This document shows positions 36,987 through 46,122 of a stretch of DNA of 64,000 nt, piece after piece. Source of the stretch: Paucibacter sp. Y2R2-4. GTDB taxonomy: Bacteria > Pseudomonadota > Gammaproteobacteria > Burkholderiales > Burkholderiaceae_C. A program made the position numbers and the translations under genes. The notes below the pieces were generated by a model. It had not been told where the DNA came from, did no database searches, and saw only the letters and a program-made list of their open reading frames with translations. The stretch covers positions 518,921 through 582,920 of the forward strand of contig NZ_JAJIRO010000005.1 of assembly GCF_025717535.1 (NCBI RefSeq). The letters are read 5' to 3'. Position 1 is the first letter of the stretch. Each line of letters starts with the position of its first letter.

Positions 36987-38785
36987 TGACGGTGACAAAT
37001 AAGTCGATTCCAAAACGTAAATTCGATGTGGTCATCGTCGGAGCCGGTGGCTCTGGCATGCGCGCTTCTCTGCAGTTGTCGATGGCGGGCCTGAATGTGG
37101 CCGTGCTGTCCAAGGTCTTCCCGACCCGCTCGCACACGGTGGCGGCTCAAGGCGGCGTCAGCGCTTCGCTGGGCAATATGTCGGAAGACAACTGGCACTA
37201 TCACTTCTTCGACACCGTCAAGGGTTCGGACTGGCTGGGCGACCAAGACGCGATCGAGTTTATGTGCCGCGAGGCGCCCAAGGTCGTGTACGAGCTTGAG
37301 CACTTCGGCATGCCTTTCGACCGCAATGCTGACGGCACGATTTATCAGCGTCCTTTCGGCGGCCATACCGCCAACTACGGCGAAAAGCCCGTGCAACGCG
37401 CTTGCGCCGCGGCGGACCGTACCGGCCACGCCATGCTGCACACGCTGTACCAGCAAAACGTCAAGGCCAAGACCCAGTTCTTCGTCGAGTGGATGGCACT
37501 CGACCTGATCAAGGACGAGGCCGGCGATGTGGTCGGTGTGACCGCGCTGGAAATGGAAACCGGCGAACTGCACATCATGGAAGCCAAGACGGTGCTGCTG
37601 GCCACCGGCGGCGCAGGGCGTATCTTTGCCGCTTCCACCAATGCCTTCATCAACACCGGTGACGGCTTGGGCATGGCGGCGCGCGCGGGCATCCCGCTGG
37701 AAGACATGGAGTTCTGGCAATTCCACCCGACCGGCGTGGCTGGCGCGGGCGTCTTGCTGACCGAAGGCTGCCGTGGCGAAGGCGCAATTTTGCGCAACTG
37801 CAATGGCGAGCGCTTCATGGAGCGCTATGCGCCCACCTTGAAGGATCTGGCACCGCGTGACTTTGTGTCGCGCTGCATGGACCAGGAAATCAAGGAAGGC
37901 CGCGGCTGTGGTCCGAACAAGGACTATGTGGTGCTCGACATGACCCACTTGGGCGCCGAGACCATCATGAAGCGTCTGCCCTCGGTGTACGAGATCGGCC
38001 ACAACTTCGCCAACGTCGATATCACCAAGGAACCGATCCCGGTGGTGCCGACGATTCACTACCAGATGGGCGGTATCCCGACCAATATCTATGGCCAGGT
38101 GGTGATGCCCAAGGATGGCAACCCGAATGCCGTGGTGAACGGTCTGTATGCGGTGGGTGAGTGTGCTTGCGTCAGCGTGCACGGCGCCAACCGTCTGGGC
38201 ACCAACTCGCTGTTGGACCTCTTGGTCTTCGGTCGTGCGGCCGGTAACCACATCGTCGAGTCGGGTCTGAAGAGCAAGCTGCACAAGCCGCTGCCCGCCG
38301 ATGCCGGAGCTCAATCGCTTGCCCGTGTGGAGCGCTTGGACAACAGCACTTCTGGCGAATACGCTCAGGACGTGGCCAATGACTTGCGCGCCGCCATGCA
38401 GCAGCACGCCGGTGTGTTCCGCACTCAGGCCATGTTGGATGCTGGTGTGGGCAAGATCGCTGAGATTGCCGCTCGCGCCAAGAACATCACCTTGAAGGAC
38501 AAGTCCAAGGTCTTCAACACCGCGCGCATCGAAGCGCTGGAAGTGGAGAACCTGATGGAAGTGGCGCAAGCCACCATCGTTTCGGCTGCGGCTCGCCGCG
38601 AAAGCCGTGGCGCTCACACCGTCGATGACTACGCCGACACGCCCGAGCATCCAAACGGCCGCAATGACGCCGAGTGGATGAAGCACACGCTTTGGTACTC
38701 CGAAGGCAATCGCCTGGACTACAAGCCGGTGAACCTGAAGCCGCTGACGGTGGAATCGATTCCGCCCAAGGTGCGTACGTTCTAA
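36986..38785 (+). CDS. sdhA: succinate dehydrogenase flavoprotein subunit
   Basis: A 599-residue subunit that oxidises succinate to fumarate with covalently bound FAD. The dinucleotide fold is VVIVGAGGSGMRASLQL. The FAD-linking His is in the RSHTVAAQGG motif near residue 46. The dicarboxylate site includes HPTGVAGAGVLLTEGCRGEG, and HGANRLGTNSLLDLL lies near residue 395. Length is standard. The ATG overlaps the sdhD stop. A 600-residue open frame on the opposite strand is a codon-bias shadow. Confidence 0.98.
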   Translation: MTVTNKSIPKRKFDVVIVGAGGSGMRASLQLSMAGLNVAVLSKVFPTRSHTVAAQGGVSASLGNMSEDNWHYHFFDTVKGSDWLGDQDAIEFMCREAPKVVYELEHFGMPFDRNADGTIYQRPFGGHTANYGEKPVQRACAAADRTGHAMLHTLYQQNVKAKTQFFVEWMALDLIKDEAGDVVGVTALEMETGELHIMEAKTVLLATGGAGRIFAASTNAFINTGDGLGMAARAGIPLEDMEFWQFHPTGVAGAGVLLTEGCRGEGAILRNCNGERFMERYAPTLKDLAPRDFVSRCMDQEIKEGRGCGPNKDYVVLDMTHLGAETIMKRLPSVYEIGHNFANVDITKEPIPVVPTIHYQMGGIPTNIYGQVVMPKDGNPNAVVNGLYAVGECACVSVHGANRLGTNSLLDLLVFGRAAGNHIVESGLKSKLHKPLPADAGAQSLARVERLDNSTSGEYAQDVANDLRAAMQQHAGVFRTQAMLDAGVGKIAEIAARAKNITLKDKSKVFNTARIEALEVENLMEVAQATIVSAAARRESRGAHTVDDYADTPEHPNGRNDAEWMKHTLWYSEGNRLDYKPVNLKPLTVESIPPKVRTF

Positions 38786-38823
38786 GTGACGTTTGCGAAC
38801 TTCAAGAATTCAAGGATAAAGAA

Positions 38824-39528
38824 ATGACCAAGCGTACCTTCCAGATCTACCGCTACGACCCGGACAAGGATGCCAAGCCCTATATGCAGACCCTCGAGGT
38901 CGAGCTGGATGGCTCCGAGCGCATGTTGCTCGACGCGCTGATGAAGCTGAAGCAGCTGGACCCCAGCCTGAGCTTCCGTCGCAGCTGCCGCGAAGGCGTG
39001 TGCGGCTCCGACGCCATGAACATCAATGGCAAGAACGGCCTGGCCTGCTTGACCAATATGCGCACGCTGCCTGGCGTGATCGTCTTGAAGCCGCTGCCGG
39101 GTCTGCCGGTGGTGCGCGACCTGATCGTCGACATGACGCAGTTCTTCAAGCAGTACAACTCGATCAAGCCTTTCCTGATCAACGACCAGCCGCTGCCTGA
39201 CAAGGAGCGCCTGCAGTTCCCTGAAGAGCGCGACGAGCTGAACGGCCTGTACGAGTGCATCTTGTGCGCCAGCTGCTCGACCAGCTGCCCCAGCTTCTGG
39301 TGGAACCCCGACAAGTTCGTGGGCCCCGCCGGTTTGCTGCAAGCCTATCGCTTCATCGCTGACAGCCGCGATCAGGCGACCGCCGAGCGTCTGGACAACT
39401 TGGAAGATCCGTACCGCCTGTTCCGCTGCCACACCATCATGAACTGCGTCGACGTCTGCCCCAAGGGCCTGAACCCGACCAAGGCGATTGGCAAGATCAA
39501 GGAAATGATGGTGCGTCGCGCCGTCTAA
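38824..39528 (+). CDS. sdhB: succinate dehydrogenase iron-sulfur subunit
   Basis: A 234-residue electron-transfer subunit. The [2Fe-2S] cluster motif is SCREGVCGSDAM with the fourth Cys in NGLACL. The C-terminal ferredoxin part holds the [4Fe-4S] and [3Fe-4S] cysteines in CILCASCSTSCPSFWW and CHTIMNCVDVCPKGLNP. AGGA precedes the ATG at normal spacing. It is the fourth gene of the sdh operon, 38 bases after sdhA. Confidence 0.98.
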   Translation: MTKRTFQIYRYDPDKDAKPYMQTLEVELDGSERMLLDALMKLKQLDPSLSFRRSCREGVCGSDAMNINGKNGLACLTNMRTLPGVIVLKPLPGLPVVRDLIVDMTQFFKQYNSIKPFLINDQPLPDKERLQFPEERDELNGLYECILCASCSTSCPSFWWNPDKFVGPAGLLQAYRFIADSRDQATAERLDNLEDPYRLFRCHTIMNCVDVCPKGLNPTKAIGKIKEMMVRRAV

Positions 39529-39543
39529 GCTCAGAGTCTCGTG

Positions 39544-39831
39544 ATGACTGCATCTGCTGTTGAAAACACCGCGCTGATCGATGAGCGGGCGCTCTCCAAA
39601 CTGCGTTGGCGCTGCCGCCGCGGCTTGTTGGAGAACGATCTCTTCATCGAGCGTTTTTTCGACCGCTACGCCAGCAGTTTGACCGAGGCTCAAGCTGAAG
39701 GGCTCAGGCTGCTGATGGATTTGTCCGATAACGATTTGTTGGACCTCTTCCTGCGCCGCAAAGAGCCCGAGGGTGAACTGATGCGCCCCGATGTCGCGGA
39801 AGTCCTGAGCTTGCTCAGGGTGACCGCCTAA
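39544..39831 (+). CDS. sdhE: succinate dehydrogenase flavinylation factor SdhE
   Basis: A 95-residue helical protein that assists covalent FAD attachment to SdhA. The diagnostic stretch is [19 protein letters not shown], matching the RGxxE motif, followed by [20 protein letters not shown] one codon upstream is possible, but ATG is chosen. It lies 15 bases after sdhB and 70 before gltA, a normal place. Confidence 0.96.
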   Translation: MTASAVENTALIDERALSKLRWRCRRGLLENDLFIERFFDRYASSLTEAQAEGLRLLMDLSDNDLLDLFLRRKEPEGELMRPDVAEVLSLLRVTA

Positions 39832-39901
39832 GTTCCATGGCGAGACATCGCGTCAAAGTTTTTACGTTGTTGAAAATCCCAGAAGTCAAAAGGACAAGCC
39901 C

Positions 39902-41212
39902 ATGACACCGTCAGACGTCAAAGCCACCCTGTCGTTTTCCGACGGCAGCCCCAATATGGATCTGCCGATCTACAAAGGCTCGGTCGGGCCCGATGTGATC
40001 GACATCCGCAAGCTGTACGCGCAGACGGGCAAGTTCACTTACGACCCGGGCTTCTTGTCGACGGCTTCGTGCAATTCCACCATCACTTATATCGATGGCG
40101 ACAAGGGCGAGCTGCTGTATCGCGGCTACCCGATTGAACAGTTGGCCACCAACTGCGACTTCCTGGAAACCTGCCATCTGCTGCTGTACGGGGAACTGCC
40201 GGACCAAGCCAAGAAGGACGACTTCGTCAACCGCGTGACCCATCACACGATGGTCAACGAGCAGATGCAGTTCTTCCTGCGTGGCTTCCGTCGCGATGCG
40301 CACCCGATGGCGGTGATGACCGGCTTGGTGGGCGCCATGTCGGCCTTCTATCACGACAGCACCGACATCAATAACCCCCAGCACCGCGAAATCGCAGCGA
40401 TCCGCTTGATCGCCAAGATGCCGACGCTGGTGGCCATGGCCTACAAGTACTCGATCGGCCAGCCTTTCATCTACCCGCGCAACGACCTGGGTTACACCGC
40501 CAACTTCATGCACATGATGTTTGCGACGCCTTGCGAGAAGTACGAGCCGAATGAAGTGCTGGTGCGCGCCATGGACCGCATCTTCATCTTGCACGCCGAC
40601 CACGAGCAAAATGCTTCGACCTCGACCGTGCGTTTGTGCGGTTCCTCGGGCACCAACCCCTTCGCGGCCATCGCCGCAGGTGTGGCTTGTTTGTGGGGGC
40701 CCGCACACGGCGGCGCCAACGAAGCTGCACTGAATATGCTGGAAGACATCCAGCGCAATGGCGGCGTCGAGAAGATCGGCGAGTTCATCAAGCAGGTCAA
40801 GGACAAGAACTCCAACGTCAAGCTGATGGGCTTCGGTCACCGGGTCTACAAGAACTACGACCCGCGCGCCAAGCTGATGCGCGAAACCTGCCATGAAGTG
40901 CTGAACGCCCTGGGTCTGCATGACGACCCGATGTTCAAGCTGGCCATGGCGCTGGAAAAGATCGCCCTGGAAGACGACTACTTCGTGTCGCGCAAGCTCT
41001 ACCCGAACGTCGACTTCTACTCCGGCATCGTGCAGCGCGCCATCGGCATCCCGGTCAGCCTGTTCACCGCGATCTTTGCCCTGGCCCGTACCGTCGGCTG
41101 GATCGCCCAGCTGAACGAAATGATCGGCGACCCCGAGTACAAGATCGGCCGTCCGCGTCAGCTCTTCGTGGGCGCCACTGCTCGCGATGTGAAGCCTATT
41201 GGTCAGCGTTGA
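39902..41212 (+). CDS. gltA: citrate synthase, type II
   Basis: A 436-residue enzyme joining acetyl-CoA and oxaloacetate. Catalytic residues are seen as His in [12 protein letters not shown], His in [14 protein letters not shown] and Asp in NVDFYSGI. It is the hexameric, NADH-sensitive Gram-negative type by its length and its N-terminal domain. AAGGAC lies seven bases before the ATG. It may be the last gene of the sdh operon. A strong terminator lies about 55 bases after the stop. Confidence 0.98.
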   Translation: MTPSDVKATLSFSDGSPNMDLPIYKGSVGPDVIDIRKLYAQTGKFTYDPGFLSTASCNSTITYIDGDKGELLYRGYPIEQLATNCDFLETCHLLLYGELPDQAKKDDFVNRVTHHTMVNEQMQFFLRGFRRDAHPMAVMTGLVGAMSAFYHDSTDINNPQHREIAAIRLIAKMPTLVAMAYKYSIGQPFIYPRNDLGYTANFMHMMFATPCEKYEPNEVLVRAMDRIFILHADHEQNASTSTVRLCGSSGTNPFAAIAAGVACLWGPAHGGANEAALNMLEDIQRNGGVEKIGEFIKQVKDKNSNVKLMGFGHRVYKNYDPRAKLMRETCHEVLNALGLHDDPMFKLAMALEKIALEDDYFVSRKLYPNVDFYSGIVQRAIGIPVSLFTAIFALARTVGWIAQLNEMIGDPEYKIGRPRQLFVGATARDVKPIGQR

Positions 41213-41220
41213 TCTAGCAC

Positions 41221-41257
41221 GGCTGATCCGTTTGGCTACGCGCTGAGCGGATCAGCC
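41221..41257. repeat. 10-bp inverted repeat between gltA and its terminator
   Basis: GGCTGATCCG (41221-41230) and CGGATCAGCC (41248-41257) are perfectly complementary with a 17-base loop. It could stabilise the gltA 3' end. No T-run follows, so it is not the terminator itself. Confidence 0.7.
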
Positions 41258-41266
41258 TGTTAAGAG

Positions 41267-41301
41267 AACCCTCGCAGCCTCGCGCTGACGGGGGTTTTTT
41301 T
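41267..41301 (+). terminator. rho-independent terminator of gltA
   Basis: AACCCTCG (41267-41274) pairs with CGGGGGTT (41289-41296, one G-T pair), with an inner CAGC/GCTG stem. Seven T (41295-41301) follow. Confidence 0.9.
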
Positions 41302-41378
41302 ACGGCTGGTCTCAGCTTACGGCCTGCATGGTGCAAGCAAGCTAGCGGCCAAGCGCAGGTGATTGCTGGCTTTGTGAC

Positions 41379-41395
41379 TGACTTGTCACAAGTCA
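41379..41395. promoter_or_regulatory. palindrome upstream of the LacI regulator
   Basis: TGACTTG-TCA-CAAGTCA is a perfect 7-bp-armed palindrome. It is interleaved with TTGTGAC (41372-41378) and GTCACAA (41385-41391). It resembles a regulator site, but the arm spacing does not fit the CRP pattern (eight bases where CRP has six). Confidence 0.4.
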
Positions 41396-41424
41396 AGGGT
41401 CTGTTTCGGCTATGCTTCGCACAA

Positions 41425-41440
41425 TGGCAAACGTTTGCCA
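41425..41440. promoter_or_regulatory. LacI-family operator (autoregulation of the nucleoside operon)
   Basis: TGGCAAACGTTTGCCA is a perfect 16-bp palindrome with the central CG typical of LacI-family sites. It sits 37 bases before the regulator start, so it probably mediates repression of the whole operon. Confidence 0.85.
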
Positions 41441-41476
41441 CCACTGTTTCATGGCTTATTCACGAATCCACATCTT

Positions 41477-42541
41477 GTGAGCACCATCAAAGACGTAGCC
41501 GCCTTGGCCGGGGTGTCCTTCACCACCGTTTCCCATGTCCTGAACGACACCCGGCCGGTCAGTGCCGAGGCGCGTCAGCGCGTGCTCGCCGCGGTGGATG
41601 AGATTGGCTATTTGCCCAGCGCGGTAGCTCGCTCACTGCGCAAGAGCGAAACCAAGATCGTTGGCGTCTTGGTACCCAATGTGCAAAACCCCTTCTTTGC
41701 TGAGTTGGTGTGCGGCGTAGAGGCCTACTGCCGAACGGCCGGTTATTCGGTGTTCTTGTGCAATTCGGACAATGACCCGAAGCGCCAGCAACAGTACATG
41801 CGTACCTTGTTGGAGAAGCGGGTGGACGGGCTTTTGCTGTCCTCCGCCGGTGACGACGAAGCCCTGGCGCATATCTTCAAAATGGCCAGCGTACCCTCCG
41901 TCACCGTGGACCGGTTGGTGCCCGGCGCACGCGCGGATCGGGTCTCGGTCAACAACCAGCAAGGCGCTTGCAATGCGGTTCGGCACCTGATTGAGTTGGG
42001 TCATCGCCGCATTGCCTGCATCAGCGGCCCTTCTGAGTTTGAAGTAGCGCGGGAGCGTTGCGAGGGCTGGCGTCAGGCCTTGCGTGAAGCGGGCATCGTG
42101 CCGGACGAGAGCTTGGTGATCGAAAGCGATTTCAGCAGCCCAGGTGGCTATGAGTCCGCGCGGCAGATGCTGCACAGCCAGGGGCAGGGGGGGGGGGCAG
42201 GGCCGGCGGTGACCGGCATCTTTGCCAGCAACGACATGATGGCCATCGGAGCGCTGCGCGCTGCCGCCGAGTTGGGTTTCAAGGTGCCGCAGCAAGTCTC
42301 TATCGTTGGCTTTGATGATATTGAGTTGAGCCGTTATGTGTTTCCTGCACTGACGACGGTCGGATGCGGTGTCCGCCAGTTGGGTACTGAGGCTGGGCGG
42401 GTCTTGATTGAACGCATTGAGCACCCAGGCGGGGAGCTGAAAGAGGTTTTGCTAACGCCCCATCTGGTGGTGCGCGAGAGCACGGCGGCGCCGCCAGAAC
42501 CGCTAGCCCCGCCAGCCCCGCGAGCCCACTTGGGGCAGTAA
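41477..42541 (+). CDS. LacI-family repressor of the nucleoside salvage operon
   Basis: A 354-residue regulator. The HTH is STIKDVAALAGVSFTTVSHVLND with the hinge helix PSAVARSLRKSET, then a periplasmic-binding-type effector domain (KIVGVLVPNVQNPFFAEL, ASNDMMAIGALRAAAELG). I chose the GTG start because it gives the family N-terminus VSTIKDVA; a longer reading begins inside the operator. A perfect palindromic operator precedes it. Effectors are probably ribose or nucleoside compounds, judged from the downstream genes. The coding part holds an 11-base G run at 42187-42197 (QGQGGGAG), a possible slippage site. Confidence 0.93.
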   Translation: MSTIKDVAALAGVSFTTVSHVLNDTRPVSAEARQRVLAAVDEIGYLPSAVARSLRKSETKIVGVLVPNVQNPFFAELVCGVEAYCRTAGYSVFLCNSDNDPKRQQQYMRTLLEKRVDGLLLSSAGDDEALAHIFKMASVPSVTVDRLVPGARADRVSVNNQQGACNAVRHLIELGHRRIACISGPSEFEVARERCEGWRQALREAGIVPDESLVIESDFSSPGGYESARQMLHSQGQGGGAGPAVTGIFASNDMMAIGALRAAAELGFKVPQQVSIVGFDDIELSRYVFPALTTVGCGVRQLGTEAGRVLIERIEHPGGELKEVLLTPHLVVRESTAAPPEPLAPPAPRAHLGQ

Positions 42542-42577
42542 AAAAGAGAAAAACAATTGAGCGAAAAGACGATAGCA

Positions 42578-43573
42578 ATGACAGCGAGCAATTCGAACCG
42601 CAGCCATGCAGTGGCGGAGTTGGCAGCAGGGGCGGCGGCGCGGGTGGCGGTGATTGGCAGCATCAATATGGACATGGTGGCGCATGCCCATCGTTTGCCG
42701 GGTGCTGGTGAAACTCTGGCCGGGAATGACTTCGTCATGGCCCCTGGCGGCAAGGGCGCCAATCAGGCAGTGGCTGCGGCTCGCCTGGGTGCGACGGTGG
42801 ACTTCATCGCTCGCATTGGCACGCGTCAATACGGGGCAGACTTATTGGCCAGTTTGCAGGCCGAAGGCATTGCTTGCGCCGGTGTGCAGACGGATGCCAC
42901 GGCCTTGCCGGGCATTGCTGTCATCATGGTGGGCCGCGAGGGCGGCGGCGAGAACGCGATTGTTTATGTGCCTGGTAGCAACGCGCAACTGAGCCCGGCT
43001 GATGTGTCGGGCAGCGCTGCAGCCTTGCAGACCGCTGCCGTGGTGGTGGCTCAGACCGAAGTGCCCTTGGCCGCGATTCAGCAGGGCTTTGAGTTGGCCC
43101 GCGCCGGTGGCGCTGTCACCGTCTTGAATGCGGCCCCAGCTTTGCCCTTGAGCGATGCCTTGCTGGCCCAGGTTGATTGGCTGGTGGTCAATGAAACCGA
43201 AGCTTTGCAGCTGTCTGGTTTGCAAGACACAAGCGTGGAGGGCCTGCGCGCCGCAGCCCAAGTGTTGCAATTGCGCGGCGTTAAACAGGTCTTGGTCACC
43301 CTGGGAGCCGAGGGCGTTTTGCTCTGCTGCGCCGGTCATCCGGCTCAGCAATTGCCAGCTTTTGTTGTTGATGCGGTGGACACGGTCGGCGCCGGCGACA
43401 CCTTTGTCGGTGGCTTGGTGACCGGCCTGGCAGAAGGTCGCCCGGCCGTGGATGCAGTGCGCTTGGGCCAGGCGGCGGCTTCGATTGCGGTGGCCCGCTG
43501 TGGTGTGCAGTCGGCCATGCCTTTGCGGGCGGAGTTGCCGCCGGAGTTTGCGCCTCAGTTGGCTTCGGCCTGA
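42578..43573 (+). CDS. rbsK: ribokinase
   Basis: A 331-residue PfkB-family kinase that phosphorylates ribose released from nucleosides. Signatures are GSINMDMVAHAHRLPGAGET, GGKGANQAVAAARLGA and the catalytic DTVGAGDTFVGGLVTGL near residue 270. The N-terminal leader of about 20 residues before the first strand is longer than usual, and a TTG 21 bases upstream is an alternative start. The stop overlaps a possible start of the next gene. It is the second gene of the LacI-controlled operon. Confidence 0.95.
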   Translation: MTASNSNRSHAVAELAAGAAARVAVIGSINMDMVAHAHRLPGAGETLAGNDFVMAPGGKGANQAVAAARLGATVDFIARIGTRQYGADLLASLQAEGIACAGVQTDATALPGIAVIMVGREGGGENAIVYVPGSNAQLSPADVSGSAAALQTAAVVVAQTEVPLAAIQQGFELARAGGAVTVLNAAPALPLSDALLAQVDWLVVNETEALQLSGLQDTSVEGLRAAAQVLQLRGVKQVLVTLGAEGVLLCCAGHPAQQLPAFVVDAVDTVGAGDTFVGGLVTGLAEGRPAVDAVRLGQAAASIAVARCGVQSAMPLRAELPPEFAPQLASA

Positions 43574-43620
43574 TGCCGGCCGACGCTGAGGAAGCAAACA
43601 TAAGAAACGGATTGAACAAA

Positions 43621-44685
43621 ATGAACGACCAGAAGGCCGCCAAGAAAAGCACTCACCCTATGCCGGTGATTTTTGATACCGACCCAGGCATTGACGATGC
43701 CATGGCCCTGTACCTGCTAGCTCGGCATCCGGCCCTGGACTTGCGCGCCATCACCACCGTCTTTGGCAATGGCTCTATCGAGGTCACCAATCGAAATGCC
43801 CGTATCTTGGCGGCTCTGTATCAGCAGCAAGTACCTGTCGCGGCTGGAGCGGCCGGCCCCTTGCACGACAACGCCTTGCGCGAGTTTTCCAGCCATGTGC
43901 ATGGTGACGACGGCTTGGGCGGCGTGGCCGACCTGGCCGAGCGTGCGGCCCTGGGCCTCAGTCCAAATGCGCAGATTCCCGCCTTGGACGCTCGCCCGGC
44001 CCATCAGTTGATTTGCGATCTGGTCAACGCCGAGCCAGGCGCGATCACCTTGATTGCGGTCGGCCCCTTGACCAATCTGGCCTTGGCCCTGCGCCAAGAC
44101 CCCAGCATTGCGAGCAAGGTCCATCAAGTCATCGTCATGGGCGGCGCCTTCGGTACGGCAGCCCGTTGCGGCAACGTCACGCCGGTTGCGGAGGCCAATG
44201 TCATCAATGACCCGGAAGCCGCCGATCTGGTTTTCACCGCTGATTGGCCCGTGGTGATCGTGGGTCTGGACGTCACCCAAGAGGTGGTGATGGAAGAGTC
44301 TTATCTGGCCAGCCTGCAGGGGCGCGGCGGCGCGGTGGGGGACTTCCTTTGGCAGGCGACCCGCCATTACCAAGACTTCTACTATGGCTGCGACGGCATC
44401 AAGGGCATCTACGCCCACGACGCCAGCGCGATTGCCTATGCCATCGAGCCCGAAGCCTTCACTTTGAGGTCTGGGCCGGTGCGTGTGGCCATGGAGGGCA
44501 TCGCTCGCGGCCAGACCATTCAAGACTTCCGCAAACCCAGCGGTGCGCAAACGCCCTGGAGTGGCTGCCCCGCGCAGCAGGTTTGCATCGGTGTTCAGGC
44601 CGAACGAGTCTTGGCCTTGTTCGACCAGGCCTTCGATCCTGCCTTCGACCTCAATACCGATCGTCCCGCAGGCCAAGGCGCCTGA
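43621..44685 (+). CDS. nucleoside hydrolase
   Basis: A 354-residue inosine-uridine-preferring type nucleoside hydrolase that splits ribonucleosides into base and ribose. The Ca2+-binding N-terminal motif is FDTDPGIDDAMALYLLA. ITLIAVGPLTNLALALRQ and the C-terminal HDASAIAYAIEPEAF match the family. It supplies ribose to the ribokinase encoded just upstream. The start is uncertain: an ATG at 43573 overlapping the rbsK stop would add 16 residues; I prefer the ATG nearer the conserved motif. Specificity (purine or pyrimidine) is not decided. Confidence 0.93.
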   Translation: MNDQKAAKKSTHPMPVIFDTDPGIDDAMALYLLARHPALDLRAITTVFGNGSIEVTNRNARILAALYQQQVPVAAGAAGPLHDNALREFSSHVHGDDGLGGVADLAERAALGLSPNAQIPALDARPAHQLICDLVNAEPGAITLIAVGPLTNLALALRQDPSIASKVHQVIVMGGAFGTAARCGNVTPVAEANVINDPEAADLVFTADWPVVIVGLDVTQEVVMEESYLASLQGRGGAVGDFLWQATRHYQDFYYGCDGIKGIYAHDASAIAYAIEPEAFTLRSGPVRVAMEGIARGQTIQDFRKPSGAQTPWSGCPAQQVCIGVQAERVLALFDQAFDPAFDLNTDRPAGQGA

Positions 44686-44729
44686 GGCTACAGTTGGCGC
44701 CACGCGCTGACTTCATGGAGACCCCAAAC

Positions 44730-46046
44730 ATGTCCAACACAAAAATCTTGAAGGCCCGCTGGTTGCTCAGCATGGCGCCTGGCAGCCAGGTGCTCAATGA
44801 CCATGCGCTGGTGATCAGCGTTGAGCGCATCGCCGCCATCCTGCCCTGGGCCGATGCCGAAGCGCAGTATCCCGATGCCGAACGTGTCGAACTGGGCCAG
44901 CATGTGCTGATCCCCGGCTTGATCAATGGCCACACCCACTCCGCCATGTCTTTGCTGCGCGGCGTGGCCGACGATGTGCCCTTGATGGACTGGTTGCAAA
45001 ACCACATCTGGCCCTTGGAGAAGAAGTGGGTCAGCGAGGACTGGACCTATCAAGGCTCCTTGCTGTCGGCCTGCGAAGCCTTGCGCGGCGGCGTGACCTA
45101 TCTGAACGATATGTACTTCTTCCCGACGGCGATGGCGCGCGCGGCCATCGATTCGGGCATTCGTGCCGGCGTGTCGATCAATGTGATCGACTTCCCTACC
45201 GGCTACGCCGCTAATGCGGCCGAGTACATCGCCAATGGCCTGGCAGCCTATGAGCAGTTCAAGGGCCAGGCCTCGCTGGACTGGACCTCGGCCCCGCACG
45301 CGCCTTACACCGTCTCTGACGAGACCTTTGTGCAGCTGCGCGAGTTGGCCGAAAAATACGATATGCAGATGCACTGCCATATCCACGAGACCCAGGACGA
45401 AGTGGACGGCAGCCTGAAGCAATACGGCGTACGTCCGCTGGAACGCTTGAACAAGCTGGGCCTCTTGAATGAACGCATGATGGCCGTACACATGGTGCAT
45501 CTGACCGACGACGAAATCGCCATGCTGGGTCGTCAGGGCGTGCATCTGGTGCACAACCCGAATTCGAATATGAAACTGGCCTCCGGCGTTTGCCCGGTCA
45601 CGGCTTTGGAAGCGGCCGGCGTCAACACGATTCTGGGCACCGACGGCGCGGCTTCCAACAATCGCCAAGACATGTTCGGCGAGATTCGTGCCGCCGCCTT
45701 GCTGGCCAAGGGCTCGACCTGCAACCCAACCACCGTGTCGGCACGCACTGCGCTGGAGATGGCCACCATCCGCGCCGCCAAGGCCATGGGCCGTGCCGAT
45801 GACCTGGGTTCGCTGGAAGTGGGCAAGCTGGCCGATGTGGTGGCCGTTTCCTTGGACTCACTCGAGTGCCGCCCGGTCTACAACCCCGAGGCGCAGCTGG
45901 TCTATGTGGCCGGCCGCGAGCATGTGTCGGACGTTTGGGTCGGTGGCCGCCAGGTCATGAAGGGTCGGGTCTTGACCACCTTGGATCAAGCCGCAGTGCT
46001 GGATCGCATCGAGCACATCGTTTCGCAGATGAAGGCCGGACTCTGA
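44730..46046 (+). CDS. TRZ/ATZ family amidohydrolase, SAH/MTA-deaminase type
   Basis: A 438-residue metal-dependent hydrolase of the amidohydrolase superfamily. Metal ligands are in PGLINGHTHSAMSLLRG, HCHIHETQDEVDGS and GTDGAASNNRQDMF. The combination matches 5-methylthioadenosine/S-adenosylhomocysteine deaminases (mtaD), which convert adenosyl compounds to inosyl ones; the substrate is not proved. GGAG lies nine bases before the chosen ATG. It is the last gene of the LacI operon, 44 bases after the nucleoside hydrolase. Deamination followed by hydrolysis would give hypoxanthine and ribose. A strong hairpin follows. Confidence 0.92.
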   Translation: MSNTKILKARWLLSMAPGSQVLNDHALVISVERIAAILPWADAEAQYPDAERVELGQHVLIPGLINGHTHSAMSLLRGVADDVPLMDWLQNHIWPLEKKWVSEDWTYQGSLLSACEALRGGVTYLNDMYFFPTAMARAAIDSGIRAGVSINVIDFPTGYAANAAEYIANGLAAYEQFKGQASLDWTSAPHAPYTVSDETFVQLRELAEKYDMQMHCHIHETQDEVDGSLKQYGVRPLERLNKLGLLNERMMAVHMVHLTDDEIAMLGRQGVHLVHNPNSNMKLASGVCPVTALEAAGVNTILGTDGAASNNRQDMFGEIRAAALLAKGSTCNPTTVSARTALEMATIRAAKAMGRADDLGSLEVGKLADVVAVSLDSLECRPVYNPEAQLVYVAGREHVSDVWVGGRQVMKGRVLTTLDQAAVLDRIEHIVSQMKAGL

Positions 46047-46070
46047 TTTTTTGCTGAGCCGATGAATTGA

Positions 46071-46098
46071 AAGGGCCATGCCTCACGGCATGGCCCTT
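46071..46098. terminator. bidirectional terminator between convergent genes
   Basis: AAGGGCCATGCC (46071-46082) and GGCATGGCCCTT (46087-46098) form a perfect 12-bp stem with a 4-base loop. It serves the amidohydrolase operon and the convergent lipoprotein gene. Confidence 0.85.
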
Positions 46099-46122
46099 AT
46101 TCAATGCGCGGTGCTTAAGAGA

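Noticed and set aside
36884..38686. A 600-residue minus-strand open frame opposite sdhA
   Set aside because: sdhA is complete and coupled to sdhD and sdhB. The antisense frame has His/Val/Ala-rich shadow composition.
41372..41391. A CRP-like TGTGA...TCACA pair before the LacI gene
   Set aside because: The spacing between the half-sites is eight bases, not the six of CRP sites. I list only the inverted repeat.
44244..44729. A longer amidohydrolase frame starting inside the nucleoside hydrolase gene
   Set aside because: The extension is the out-of-frame shadow of the nucleoside hydrolase. GGAG and the family N-terminus fix the start at 44730.
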